A DNA stretch of 64,000 bases, taken from JAJPKK01 sp963787675 (lineage in GTDB: Bacteria; Pseudomonadota; Alphaproteobacteria; Rhizobiales; Xanthobacteraceae). The notes under the pieces were generated by a model that saw nothing but the letters and a program-made list of their open reading frames with translations, made no database searches and was not told the origin of the DNA. Positions 53,115 to 62,308 of this stretch are shown piece by piece (the stretch's first letter is position 1; each line of letters begins with the position of its first letter). The stretch spans positions 1,426,001 through 1,490,000 of the forward strand of contig CAWBDV010000003.1 in NCBI GenBank assembly GCA_963787675.1, in the 5' to 3' direction. The position numbers were made by a program, and so were the translations under genes.

Positions 53115-53978
53115 CTACTTCCGTCCAGCGAGCTGGCGGCCTTTGTCGAGAGCGACGAAGCTGCGCACCGGGGCGGCCATCAGGAAAGTATAGCCCTCTC
53201 CCAGAATGCGTTCGACGTTGGTCGCGTCCACGTGGGGATGGCCGACGGCGACCTTGTTCTCCTTGCAGGTCTTGACGATGTAGGCCATGGCGTCGAGCAC
53301 CTGCGGGTGTTCGTACTGGCGCGGGAAGCCCAGTTCCTGAGAGAGATCCCCCTCCCCGATCAGCACCAGGCCGATGCCTGGCACCTTCTTGAGGATGTCG
53401 GCCAGGTTCGCGATGCCCTGGGTGTCCTCGATCATCAGCATGCAGAGGATTTCGCCCTTGGGATCGAGCGGCCACACGTCGGCCTTACTGTAATATTCCT
53501 GCTGGGTCAGGCCCCAGTAGCGTACGGCTGTGGTCGGGCCATCGCCGCGAATGCCGGCAGGCTCATAAAGGGGCGCGGTCTTGAGCCGCGGATAGCGGCA
53601 GGCCGCGACCGCATTCTCGGCCTGATCGACGGTCGAGATGTGCGGCCACAGCACGCCGTAGACGCCGAGGTCGAGGGCCTGCTTGGCGAGCCACTGGTTA
53701 TGCTCGCCGCCGTTCGGCGGAATGCGCACCATCGGGGTGACGGCCGGGGCGAGCGTACCGCCCTGCGCGATCTGGCGACGGTTGAGCATGTACTGCATGG
53801 CGTCGCGCAGCGCCCGCGCATCCCAGAAGTTATGCTCCATTTCGTAGACGATGCCGTCGAACTTCGAGGTGCTCATGGCGACGGCAGTCTCGATCTCGGC
53901 CTGGGCGAAGGACGTGAAGGCTGGTTTTCCTTCCTCCCACGCACGGATCACATTGTTCAGGCGCGGCAGCTCGGCCAT
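53115..53978 (-). CDS. HpcH/HpaI-family aldolase
   Basis: A 287-residue class II pyruvate aldolase/citrate-lyase-like TIM barrel. GIVYEMEHNFWDARALRDAMQYML, MVRIPPNGGEHNQWLAKQALDLGVYGVLWPHISTVDQAENAVAACRYP and CMLMIEDTQGIANL hold the family's arginine (VRI) and metal-binding Glu (IED). The HxE-type surroundings differ from classical HpaI, so the substrate is open. GGGAGAG six bases before the ATG. The adjoining 289-base gap to cvpA shows nothing recognisable. Confidence 0.88.
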   Translation of the reverse strand: MAELPRLNNVIRAWEEGKPAFTSFAQAEIETAVAMSTSKFDGIVYEMEHNFWDARALRDAMQYMLNRRQIAQGGTLAPAVTPMVRIPPNGGEHNQWLAKQALDLGVYGVLWPHISTVDQAENAVAACRYPRLKTAPLYEPAGIRGDGPTTAVRYWGLTQQEYYSKADVWPLDPKGEILCMLMIEDTQGIANLADILKKVPGIGLVLIGEGDLSQELGFPRQYEHPQVLDAMAYIVKTCKENKVAVGHPHVDATNVERILGEGYTFLMAAPVRSFVALDKGRQLAGRK

Positions 53979-54267
53979 TCATTCTCTCCCGGGTCGCTCG
54001 TTTCGCGGCGAACATAGGAAGCAAGCGTACGGGCGCGCAATCTGAATTTTGCGAAGCCCTACCAATGTGATCGCCTTAGCTGAGACACGTTCTGTGGAAA
54101 CGAGCGGCCCAACAACCGCAGAGCCCTGAGTATCGCGGGCGCTCCGGTGAAAAATGCGGCAATTGGAAGACTGGTCACGCCGGTGCAAAAGGTGACGTGA
54201 CGTGCGCCGCGCGGAACGCTATACAGCGGAACCGGAAGGCCCTCCCACCACAACGAAGTTTCCGACG

Positions 54268-54798
54268 ATGTATCTCGATATCTTCCTCATCGCGGTGATG
54301 CTGATATCTGGAATGCTCGCAATGGTGCGCGGATTGATCCGCGAGGTGCTGTCGATTGCGGGTTGGGGAGCCGCGGCGGTCGCCGCGCTTCTCGCCTATA
54401 CGAAGCTGCTGCCGCTCGCGAAGGCCTATTTCAGCACCTGGAACGACTACGTCGTCACCATCGGCACGGTGGCGTCGGCATTCCTCCTCACCCTCATCGT
54501 GGTGTCGATCATTACAGTGCGCATCTCCGACAAGATTCTCGACAGCCGGATCGGCGCCCTCGACCGCACGCTCGGGTTTCTGTTCGGCCTTGCGCGGGGC
54601 CTCGTTATCGTCGTGGTTGCCTTTATGTTCTTCGATTGGCTTGTGCCCGCCAAATCGCAACCTACGTGGATAACGAACGCCCGATCGCTCAATGTCCTGA
54701 AGAAGGTCGGCGACGATATCATGGCGATGTCACCTGACATCGAGGCATGGTACGCAAAGTACAAGAAGCAGCGCGGCGAAACCGAACCTCCGGCATAG
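54268..54798 (+). CDS. cvpA: CvpA-family inner-membrane protein
   Basis: 176 residues with four hydrophobic segments (about 2-22, 28-48, 64-86 and 105-125). MYLDIFLIAVMLISGMLAMVRGLIREVLSIAGWGAA and IGALDRTLGFLFGLARGLVIV match CvpA, linked to envelope integrity and colicin V production. Upstream of purF on the same strand, the conserved cvpA-purF order, separated by 177 bases with no obvious element. Confidence 0.92.
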   Translation: MYLDIFLIAVMLISGMLAMVRGLIREVLSIAGWGAAAVAALLAYTKLLPLAKAYFSTWNDYVVTIGTVASAFLLTLIVVSIITVRISDKILDSRIGALDRTLGFLFGLARGLVIVVVAFMFFDWLVPAKSQPTWITNARSLNVLKKVGDDIMAMSPDIEAWYAKYKKQRGETEPPA

Positions 54799-54975
54799 GT
54801 CGCATCGGCAGGATCAGTGCCATGCGATAGCGCTGTGGGCGGGGGCGCATGCGAGCGCCCCAGCATCTTGCGATTTGCGCTGTTTCGCGACGATACTGTG
54901 ACAGCAGCGTTAAGGGAATCACCGCAATCCTCGGGAATGCGGTTTAGGTGATTCGCCGGAAGGCTCGACGGAGCG

Positions 54976-56535
54976 ATGATGGAAAGCCGACAGGGACGCT
55001 TCGACAGCCCGGACGAGGAACTCCAAGATCAGCCCCTCCGCCGGTCGTCCCCTCCCCCGCAGGCGGGGGACGGCACGCATGATGACGACCTCGACCTTGA
55101 CAGCGACCGCCTGCGTGAAGAATGCGGCGTCTTCGGCATCTACGGTCATCCCGATGCCGCGGCCATCACCGCGCTCGGCCTCCATGCGCTCCAGCATCGC
55201 GGCCAGGAGGCCGCCGGCATCGTGAGCTATGACGGCCGTCGTTTCCATTCGGAGCGCCGGCTCGGCCTCGTCGGCGATACCTTCTCCCGCCGCGAGATCA
55301 TCGATCGGCTGCCGGGCCCGCTTGCGATCGGCCACGTGCGCTATTCCACGACCGGCGAGACCGTGCTGCGCAACGTCCAGCCGCTGTTCTGCGAGCTTGA
55401 CGCCGGCGGGTTCGCCGTCGGGCATAACGGCAACCTCACCAATGGCCGGACGCTGATCCGCCAGCTCGTGCGCGACGGCGCCATCATGCAGTCGACGACC
55501 GACACCGAGGTCATCCTGCATCTCGTCGCGCGCTCGCAGCAGACGCGCTTCATCGATCGCTTCATCGATGCGCTGCGCCAGCTTGAAGGTGCCTACTCGC
55601 TCGCGGCGCTGACCAACAAGAAGCTCGTCGCGGCCCGCGACCCGCTTGGCATTCGCCCGCTGGTGCTCGGCGAACTCGACGGTTGTCCGATCGTCACGTC
55701 GGAGACCTGCGCGCTCGATATCATCCGCGCCCGCTACGTGCGCGACGTCGACAACGGCGAGATCGTCGTGTTCTCGGAGACCGGCGCACAATCGATCAAG
55801 CCGTTTCCGCCGATGCGGCCGCGCCCCTGCATCTTCGAATACATCTATTTCGCCCGACCGGATTCGGTCGTTGGCGGCCGCAGCGTCTATCAGATCCGGC
55901 GACGCATGGGCATCGAGCTCGCGGGCGAAGCACCGGCCACGGCCGATGTCGTGGTGCCGGTGCCCGACAGCGGCGTGCCTGCCGCGATCGGTTACTCCCA
56001 GGCGGCCGGCATCCCCTATGAGCTCGGCATCATCCGCAATCACTATGTCGGACGCACCTTCATCGAGCCGACCCAGTCGATCCGCGAACTTGGCGTCCGC
56101 CTCAAGCACAACGCCAACCGTTCGGTCGTCGCCGGCAACCGCATCGTGCTGATCGACGACAGCTTGGTGCGTGGCACCACGTCTGTGAAGATCGTGCGCA
56201 TGATGCGCGAAGCCGGCGCGAAAGAGGTGCATTTCCGCATCGCTTCACCGCCGATCACGCACCCTGATTTCTACGGTATCGATACGCCGGAGCGCGACAA
56301 GCTGCTCGCTGCGACCCATTCGGTCGAAGAGATCCGCAAGATCATCGATGCCGATTCGCTTGCCTTCCTGTCGGTCGAGGGCATCTACCGCGCGATGGGC
56401 GAAGAGCGGCGCGATCCAGTGCGCCCGCAATTCACTGACCATTGCTTCACCGGCGAATATCCGACCGCCCTCACCGACCGTAGCGCCGACTCCCTGTCGC
56501 CGCGGCAGCTCTCCCTTCTGGCAGAGGCAAGTTGA
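54976..56535 (+). CDS. purF: Amidophosphoribosyltransferase
   Basis: First step of purine synthesis, PRPP plus glutamine to phosphoribosylamine. 519 residues. A 47-residue leader precedes the catalytic Cys of EECGVFGIYGH, so an N-terminal piece would have to be removed, as in propeptide-type PurF. Glutaminase motifs: HALQHRGQEAAGI, GHVRYSTTG, GHNGNLTNG. PRPP loop: VVLIDDSLVRGTT region (IVLIDDSLVRGTTSVKIV). GGAG before a double ATG. TTG of the next gene overlaps the stop. Confidence 0.96.
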   Translation: MMESRQGRFDSPDEELQDQPLRRSSPPPQAGDGTHDDDLDLDSDRLREECGVFGIYGHPDAAAITALGLHALQHRGQEAAGIVSYDGRRFHSERRLGLVGDTFSRREIIDRLPGPLAIGHVRYSTTGETVLRNVQPLFCELDAGGFAVGHNGNLTNGRTLIRQLVRDGAIMQSTTDTEVILHLVARSQQTRFIDRFIDALRQLEGAYSLAALTNKKLVAARDPLGIRPLVLGELDGCPIVTSETCALDIIRARYVRDVDNGEIVVFSETGAQSIKPFPPMRPRPCIFEYIYFARPDSVVGGRSVYQIRRRMGIELAGEAPATADVVVPVPDSGVPAAIGYSQAAGIPYELGIIRNHYVGRTFIEPTQSIRELGVRLKHNANRSVVAGNRIVLIDDSLVRGTTSVKIVRMMREAGAKEVHFRIASPPITHPDFYGIDTPERDKLLAATHSVEEIRKIIDADSLAFLSVEGIYRAMGEERRDPVRPQFTDHCFTGEYPTALTDRSADSLSPRQLSLLAEAS

Positions 56536-57272
56536 GTCCTTCGCTTGCCGGCCGGATCGCGCTCGTGACCGGCGCCTCGCGGGGCATCGGGGCGGCGACC
56601 GCGCTCTTGCTTGGCAAAGCCGGCGCGCACGTGGTCGCGGTCGCGCGCACAGTCGGCGGACTTGAAGAACTGGACGATGCGATCCGCGCAGCCGGCGGCA
56701 GCACCACGCTGGTGCCGCTCGACGTGACCGATTTCGCGGGACTCGGCCGGCTCGCCGTGGCGCTCAATGATCGTTACGGACGGCTCGACGTGCTTGTGGG
56801 CAATGCCGGGCTCGCGGGGCCGTCATCGCCGCTCGACCACATCACGCTTGCCGACTGGGAAGACGTGATGAAGGTCAACGTCACGGCGAACTGGCAGCTC
56901 ATCTGCGCCATGGACGCGCTGCTGCGCCGCTCCGAGGCCGGCCGCGCCGTGTTCATCACATCGGGCGCCGCCCACAACATGCGCGCGTACCGCGGAATCT
57001 ACTCGACCTCCAAAGCCGCGCTCGAAGCTGTGGTTCGCACCTACGCGGCGGAGACCGAACGCACCCCGGTGCGCGTCAACCTGTTCAACCCCGGGCCGAC
57101 CCGCACCCGCATGCGCGCCCAGGTCATGCCCGGCGAAGATCCGATGACCCTGCCGCCGCCCGAAGCGGTGGCGGAGAAGATCATCGAGCTGTGCGTCCCG
57201 GAATTCACCGCGCACGGCCAACTCTACGATTTCCCGACCCGCAAGCTGCTGACGTTTCGCAAGCCGGAATGA
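56532..57272 (+). CDS. SDR-family NAD(P)-dependent oxidoreductase
   Basis: 246 residues. TGASRGIG nucleotide loop (residues 14-21), NAG at LVGNAGLAG, catalytic Ser in ITSGAAHN and YxxxK in GIYSTSK. Start is TTG, overlapping the purF stop (TTGA), so translation is coupled to purF. The order cvpA-purF-SDR recurs in alphaproteobacteria. Substrate unknown. Confidence 0.9.
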   Translation: MSPSLAGRIALVTGASRGIGAATALLLGKAGAHVVAVARTVGGLEELDDAIRAAGGSTTLVPLDVTDFAGLGRLAVALNDRYGRLDVLVGNAGLAGPSSPLDHITLADWEDVMKVNVTANWQLICAMDALLRRSEAGRAVFITSGAAHNMRAYRGIYSTSKAALEAVVRTYAAETERTPVRVNLFNPGPTRTRMRAQVMPGEDPMTLPPPEAVAEKIIELCVPEFTAHGQLYDFPTRKLLTFRKPE

Positions 57273-57305
57273 TCGCCGCGTCTAGTCCGACTGAACTTCC
57301 GCTTA

Positions 57306-58697
57306 TTACTTCTTACCCTTTCCCTTTGCCCTGCCCTTCTTCGCATACGGATTCGCCTTCTCCCGTAGCGTCAATCGGATTGGGACACCGGGCAGATCGA
57401 ACGCCTCGCGCAGGCTGTTGACGAGATAGCGCCGATAGTCGTCCGGCACGGCGTCGGCTCGCGTGCAGAACAGGACGAAGCTCGGCGGCCGCGCCTTGGG
57501 CTGGGTGATGTAGTTGAGCTTGAGGCGGCGGCCCGAGACCGCCGGCGGCGGGTGAGCCGCAATGGTCGCTTCGAGCCAGCGGTTGAGCGGATTGGTGGCG
57601 ACGCGGCGATTCCAGGCTTCGTGGATGTCGACCACGGCCTGCATCAGGCGATCGAGACCTTGGCCGGTGAGGCCGGACACCGCCACCGCCGGCACACCCT
57701 TCACCTGAGGCAGCCAATGATCGGCCTCGCGGCGCAGGTTTGCTGCTGCGCCGGGCGTGTCGTCCCTGAGGTCCCATTTGTTGATGCCGAGGACCAGCGC
57801 ACGACCTTCGCGCTCGATGAGATCGGCGATGCGCAGGTCCTGTTCCTCGAAAGCGGCTGTCGCGTCGATCAGCAGGATCACCACTTCGGCAAACCGGATC
57901 GCTTCGAGCGCATCGGCCACGGATAGCTTTTCAAGTTTGTCCTCGACCTTTGAGCGACGGCGCAGGCCGGCCGTGTCGTGGACGAGAAACCGGCGCCCTT
58001 TCCATGTCAGCGGCACCGCGATGGCATCGCGGGTAATGCCGGCCTCGGGGCCGGTCAGCAGTCGATCTTCGCCGAGCAGGCGATTGATGAGCGTCGATTT
58101 GCCCGCATTGGGCCGGCCGACCACGGCAATGCGGACCGGTTTTTCCGCCGACGGCGCCTCGGTCTCACCGGCACCGATCTCGTCCTCATCAACCGCAGTT
58201 TCCTCCGGCAACGCAGCGCGCAGGGCATCATAGAGATCGGCAAGACCTTCGCCGTGTTCGGCGGAGATCGCGACCGGATCGCCAAGCCCGAGGTCGAAGG
58301 CCTCGTAGGCCCCCGCCAAGCCGGCGCGGCCTTCGCTTTTGTTGGCGATAAGAATCATTGGTTTGCCGGAGCGCCGCGCAATGTCAGCAAACATGCGATC
58401 CGCGGGCGTCACCCCCGCGCGCGCATCCACGAGGAAAAAGATCGCGTCAGCCCCCGTGATTGCGGCCTCGGTCTGCGCCCGCATGCGAGCCGAGAGGCTT
58501 TCGGCGCGAGCCTCCTCGAGACCCGCGGTATCGATGATGGTGAAGGAAAGATCGCCGAGCCGCGCGGCACCTTCCCGCCGATCGCGGGTAACGCCTGGGG
58601 TATCGTCGACCAGCGCAAGCCGGCGGCCGGCAAGCCGATTGAACAGGGTCGATTTGCCGACGTTCGGCCGGCCGACAATCGCAACGGTGGGGCGCAT
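57306..58697 (-). CDS. der: Ribosome assembly GTPase Der (EngA)
   Basis: 463 residues with two tandem GTPase domains and a KH-like C-terminus, acting in 50S assembly. G1: GRPNVGKST (9-17) and GRPNAGKST. G3: DTAGLEEA and DTAGLRRRSKVEDKLEK. G4: NKSEG in the first and NKWDL in the second. The first G4 is NKSE rather than NKxD, the usual variant in Der domain 1 of this group. A Lys-rich tail ends the protein. Last gene of the leftward operon with the lipoprotein and YfgM-like genes. Confidence 0.97.
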   Translation of the reverse strand: MRPTVAIVGRPNVGKSTLFNRLAGRRLALVDDTPGVTRDRREGAARLGDLSFTIIDTAGLEEARAESLSARMRAQTEAAITGADAIFFLVDARAGVTPADRMFADIARRSGKPMILIANKSEGRAGLAGAYEAFDLGLGDPVAISAEHGEGLADLYDALRAALPEETAVDEDEIGAGETEAPSAEKPVRIAVVGRPNAGKSTLINRLLGEDRLLTGPEAGITRDAIAVPLTWKGRRFLVHDTAGLRRRSKVEDKLEKLSVADALEAIRFAEVVILLIDATAAFEEQDLRIADLIEREGRALVLGINKWDLRDDTPGAAANLRREADHWLPQVKGVPAVAVSGLTGQGLDRLMQAVVDIHEAWNRRVATNPLNRWLEATIAAHPPPAVSGRRLKLNYITQPKARPPSFVLFCTRADAVPDDYRRYLVNSLREAFDLPGVPIRLTLREKANPYAKKGRAKGKGKK

Positions 58698-58800
58698 GGC
58701 ACGAATATAGGTGTCGGCGCCGCAAACGGCTCAAGTTTTCGAATTCGGACCGCGTCCGAACGTCCGACTGAAATAGCGGATCAAACGATCGGCGGCGAGA

Positions 58801-59307
58801 CTACCGGGTCGCCGACGCGCCGCCGGGCCAAGCGGGTTGCGGTTGCGCGGCGGCTTGCGGCTGCGCCGGCCAAGGTGCGGGTGCGCCGGCCGCCGGTGGT
58901 GGCGCGGCGGGCGCCGCCGCTGGTGCCGGACCTGCGTTGGCATCGGCGGACGTTGCCGGAGGCTTCGCCGCCGTGCGTTGCGGATGCGGCTTCGCCGCCG
59001 TCTGCTGCGGTTTGGGCTTGGGCTTCGGTTTTGCGGTCTCCGCTGCGGCCGCCTCGGCCGCCGCCTTGGCGGGATCGACCGGTCCCGATTCGGGCTGTTG
59101 ATAACCTTTGACGAGCTCGGCCGGCACGCCGGACGTCGCCCCCGGGACGCCTTCCGGAAACACCGGTTTGCGCTCACCCGAAAGCTTCTTTTTGGTGTCG
59201 AACAACTCGAGAGTCTCGAACTTGTCCACCATGTCGCTGCAAGCGGACATGAGCGGTGCGACCACGATCACCGCCGCTGCAAGTATCAGGCGCCCCCCTC
59301 GCTGCAT
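58801..59307 (-). CDS. Ala/Pro-rich lipoprotein in the yfgM-der operon
   Basis: 168 residues. Lipobox LMSAC gives Cys23 as the likely lipidated residue. A short conserved-looking region (FETLELFDTKKKLSGERKPVFPEGVPG) is followed by a disordered Ala/Pro/Gln-rich tail. Position between the YfgM-like gene and der is where bamB normally stands, and the N-terminal piece resembles the start of BamB-like proteins, but there is no propeller. ATG at 59307 is two bases after the upstream stop. Confidence 0.78.
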   Translation of the reverse strand: MQRGGRLILAAAVIVVAPLMSACSDMVDKFETLELFDTKKKLSGERKPVFPEGVPGATSGVPAELVKGYQQPESGPVDPAKAAAEAAAAETAKPKPKPKPQQTAAKPHPQRTAAKPPATSADANAGPAPAAAPAAPPPAAGAPAPWPAQPQAAAQPQPAWPGGASATR

Positions 59308-59309
59308 TT

Positions 59310-59963
59310 TCAGGTCTTTCCGACGACAGGCAGGAGCGCCGCGAGCACGTCCAGCCGCGACCGCAGACCCGGCGGCGCCTCCGGGTCGCTCTTCGCAGCA
59401 TCGAGCCACTTGCGGGCGGCGCCAAGATCGCCATTGCGCCACGCCGAGAGCGCCAGCATCTCGCGAGCGGAGTGGCGGAACGGGTTCGTCGACTGCGTCA
59501 GCGGCTCCAGCCGCTGCGTCATCTCGTCGAGCTTTGCGGTATCAACCAGCAGGAATGCGGCACGGATCGCCGCAAGATCGCCGACCAGCGGATGCGCCGC
59601 ATATTCCTTGGCAATTGCGTCATAGGCCGCAACCGCCGCCTTGGGATCCTTTTCTGCGATCTCGGCTGCGTCGCGCAAGCGGGCGAGCTGGCGATAACCG
59701 GCGGTGCCGTCGGCGGCAAGCTTGGCAAAGCCGGCCGCGGCCTCCTCATGCTTGCCCTGGTCGGCGAGTTGGTTTGCGGCGTCAAAGGCGGCGCCCGCCG
59801 TCGCGGCGAGCTTCGCTTGATACCATTCATAGCCGCGCCAGCCGGCAACGCCCGCAACGATCAGGAACGCGACCACGGCGATGTAATTGCCGTACTTTTC
59901 CCACAGCTTCTTCAGCTGTTCTCGACGTACTTCCTCGTCGACTTCGGTGAAGATGTCAGACAC
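59310..59963 (-). CDS. YfgM-like TPR protein (ancillary SecYEG/BAM-associated)
   Basis: 217 residues. Cytosolic N-terminus TEVDEEVRREQLKKLWEKYGNYI, one membrane helix (about 27-45), then a periplasmic TPR-like domain. The VDEEVRREQLKKLWEKYG opening is the family signature. First gene of the operon with the lipoprotein and der. Upstream 59964-60229 has no gene; it holds an imperfect CCCTCGGC/GCCGAGGG hairpin near 60093-60130 without a T-run. Confidence 0.9.
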   Translation of the reverse strand: MSDIFTEVDEEVRREQLKKLWEKYGNYIAVVAFLIVAGVAGWRGYEWYQAKLAATAGAAFDAANQLADQGKHEEAAAGFAKLAADGTAGYRQLARLRDAAEIAEKDPKAAVAAYDAIAKEYAAHPLVGDLAAIRAAFLLVDTAKLDEMTQRLEPLTQSTNPFRHSAREMLALSAWRNGDLGAARKWLDAAKSDPEAPPGLRSRLDVLAALLPVVGKT

Positions 59964-60229
59964 GAAATCTCTCCGCCTTGCGGCGCGCGACCACGGGAAG
60001 AACTGCCATCGAATTGGCCCCCCACAAACGCCGCGCGATCATGCTAATCCGGTTCTATCCCCGAACGCCACACCCGCACGAAAACATTAAGCCGATCAAC
60101 CCCCTCGGCGCATCCCCCTTTATGCCGAGGGCTTTAGGCTAATGATGTGGCAACGGCGTGGCAAAACAAAGCCGGTTGGGGGCCCTGCGACCTTCGGTCT
60201 TCGGACAATTCATGCGCGCCGGGGCGCGT

Positions 60230-61071
60230 TCATGGCTTCTTTTTGAGCGCATAGACATTGTCCGGACCGGGAAAGCGGCGGCTTCGGACCTCCCCCGCAT
60301 AGGCCGATACCGCGGCCTCGATCGAGGGGCCAAGGCTGGTATAGCGCTTGACGAATTTCGGCACCCAGGGCGACAGGCCGAGCATGTCCTCCAATACCAG
60401 GACCTGACCGTCGCAGACGGAACTCGCACCGATCCCGATCGTGGGGATCGCAATCTCACGCGTGATTTCGGCGGCTAACGGCTCCGCCAGCGCTTCGAGC
60501 ACAACCGAAAACGCCCCAGCTTCGGCCACCGCCCGCGCATCGCCCTGATCGGCCCCCATTCGGCGTGTCGCGTCCCTGGGCGCGGAAGCCGCCGAGTGCG
60601 TTGACCGATTGCGGGGTCAGCCCGACATGCGCCATCACCGGTACGCCGCGCTCGGTGAGAAAGCGGATGGTCTCGGCCATGCGCTGGCCGCCCTCGAGCT
60701 TGATCGCGCCGCACCCGGTTTCCTTAAGGACTCGCGCGGCCGCCATGAAAGCCTGCTCCTTCGAGACCTCGTAGGAGCCGAACGGCAGATCGACCACGAC
60801 GAGCGCAGCGCTTCGAGCCGCGCATCACCGCGTGACCCTGCAGGATCATCATGTCGAGGGTCACCGGGATCGTGGTCTCGAGGCCGTGCATCACCATGCC
60901 GAGCGAATCGCCGACCAGGATCACGTCGCAATGGCGATCGACGATGCGGGCCGTGTGGGCGTGGTAGGACGTGAGCATCACGATCGGCTCGCCGCCCTTG
61001 CGGGCAAGAATGTCCGGCGCCGTCAGCCGCTTTTGGCGTTTCACCGGGGGTCGCGTGAATCCGACATGCAT
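60230..61071 (-). pseudogene. panB: 3-methyl-2-oxobutanoate hydroxymethyltransferase, broken by three indels
   Basis: Makes ketopantoate for pantothenate. All PanB parts are readable but in three frames: PIVMLTSYHAHTARIVD, VGDSLGMVMHGLETT and ILQGHAVMRGS; then VVDLPFGSYE, KLEGGQRMAETI, HVGLTPQSVNALGGFRAQGR; then DARAVAEAGAFSVVLEALAE and IPTIGIGASSVCDGQVLVLEDMLG. One extra base near 60807 and two missing bases at about 60555-60570 explain the shifts, and the corrected length of 843 nt encodes 280 residues, normal for PanB. ATG overlaps a TGA as TGATG. Confidence 0.9.
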
Positions 61072-61668
61072 CAGCCCAAACGCGGCCCTGCCGAATACCG
61101 GCAGGCCGATCAAGGGATGGAACACCAAGCCGAGCAGCAGATAGAAGATGGTGCCAACGACGATGGCGACAAGGTCGTTCCGGCGCCCGCCCATTGGAAT
61201 CGGCGGCGCCGCCCGGATCGCTGCGGCGTTTCAGCGTAATGCGGTCATAGACGGCCCAGGCGAGGATCGAGCCGAACAGGATGATGCCGCCGAGATCGCC
61301 ATTAGCGAGGAGATGCGCGAACGCCCACAGCTTGACGCTCACCAGCATCGGGTGCTTGAGCACGCGCTTGATGTCGCCGGGGAAATAAGCCGCGACAGAA
61401 GCAGATCGCAGCCGGCCACATCAGCGCCTGCGTGATGTAACGCATGAAGTTCGGCGGCGACCAGACGGTGAATCTCGCCGGTGGTCCGGTACATGCTGAA
61501 ATCCGATGCCGATGACGATGAGGCCGGCGATCGTTACGACCGCGAACAGCCCCTTGTACGGCCATTCGCCCAGCTGCTTGACGCGGCGTCGCGCTGCGGC
61601 CGCATCGTCACGAACACATGCGGTCCGAGGAAGAGGACCAGTCCGATCACCATCACCAGGAGGCCCAT
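61072..61668 (-). pseudogene. NnrU-family membrane protein, split over several frames
   Basis: Pieces of one NnrU-like inner-membrane protein appear in order in changing frames: MGLLVMVIGLVLFLGPHVF; then VKQLGEWPYKGLFAVV; then FTVWSPPNFMRYITQALMWP; then VLKHPMLVSVKLWAFAHLLA and LFGSILAWAVYDRITLK; then NDLVAIVVGTIFYLLLG. At least five one-base indels are needed (about 61584, 61511, 61475, 61400 and 61225). ATG at 61668 has GGAG. The family's role near denitrification genes is not supported by context here. Confidence 0.85.
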
Positions 61669-61856
61669 CGCCACTTCTCCGCTCAGCCCGAAAACGGGCG
61701 CAGTAGAGGCGAAGGCGAGCGCCGAAGCAAGCGGGGTCCGGGAATGCCAAATCGGCATGACGGACAACAGGCGATCGCAAGGATTATATAAACAAGGCGC
61801 GATCTGAAATGTCAGCTGTAAGGCATTGCTTGACATCCCCATAGCGCGCGACAAAG

Positions 61857-61951
61857 GTCGGTTCGCCATCAACGTCAGCGGCAACTGGCGGATCACTTTC
61901 GGCTGGAGCGAAGGCGATGCCATCGACGTCGACCTCGAAGACTACCACTGA
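61857..61951 (+). pseudogene. 3' remnant of a higB toxin gene
   Basis: DKGRFAINVSGNWRITF and DAIDVDLEDYH are the C-terminal end of a HigB toxin, ending 13 bases before the higA start. The upstream frame lacks the central LHxLKGDR part and a proper start, and hits a stop at about 61807. It is a degraded copy. Confidence 0.7.
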
Positions 61952-61964
61952 GGATTAAGGTCCG

Positions 61965-62276
61965 ATGCCTAAGAAACATCCCAAGCGTGCCTTGCCCCCG
62001 ATGCACCCGGGCGAACTTCTGCGCGAGGAGATTTTGCCCGCGCTCAACCGGCCAAAGACCGAAATCGCCCGGCTGCTGGGCGTATCGCGCCAAACCCTTT
62101 ATGACCTCATCGAAGAGAAGCAGCCGGTAACGCCCGTCATGGCCTTGCGGCTTGGAAAGCTCTGCGGAAATGGTCCCGATCTGTGGCTCAATCTGCAGAA
62201 GCGATACGACCTCCATCACGCGGAGCGGCAGTTCGGCAGCAAGATCAAAGCCATTCCGACGCTCGAAGCGGTGTGA
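61965..62276 (+). CDS. higA: HigA-family antitoxin (orphan)
   Basis: 103 residues with the XRE HTH EIARLLGVSRQTLYDLIEEKQPVTPVMALRLGKL and the HigA signature PPMHPGELLREEILP plus DLWLNLQKRYDL. It looks intact although its toxin is a remnant. A solitary HigA can still repress other promoters or neutralise a related HigB. The C-terminus (GSKIKAIPTLEAV) is normal for the family. Confidence 0.9.
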   Translation: MPKKHPKRALPPMHPGELLREEILPALNRPKTEIARLLGVSRQTLYDLIEEKQPVTPVMALRLGKLCGNGPDLWLNLQKRYDLHHAERQFGSKIKAIPTLEAV

Positions 62277-62308
62277 ACAAGAAGCCGGCAATGTCGGCCG
62301 GGATATTC

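Noticed and set aside
60093..60130. CCCTCGGC/GCCGAGGG hairpin as a terminator for panB
   Set aside because: On the panB strand it is followed by GGTT rather than a T-run, so support is weak.
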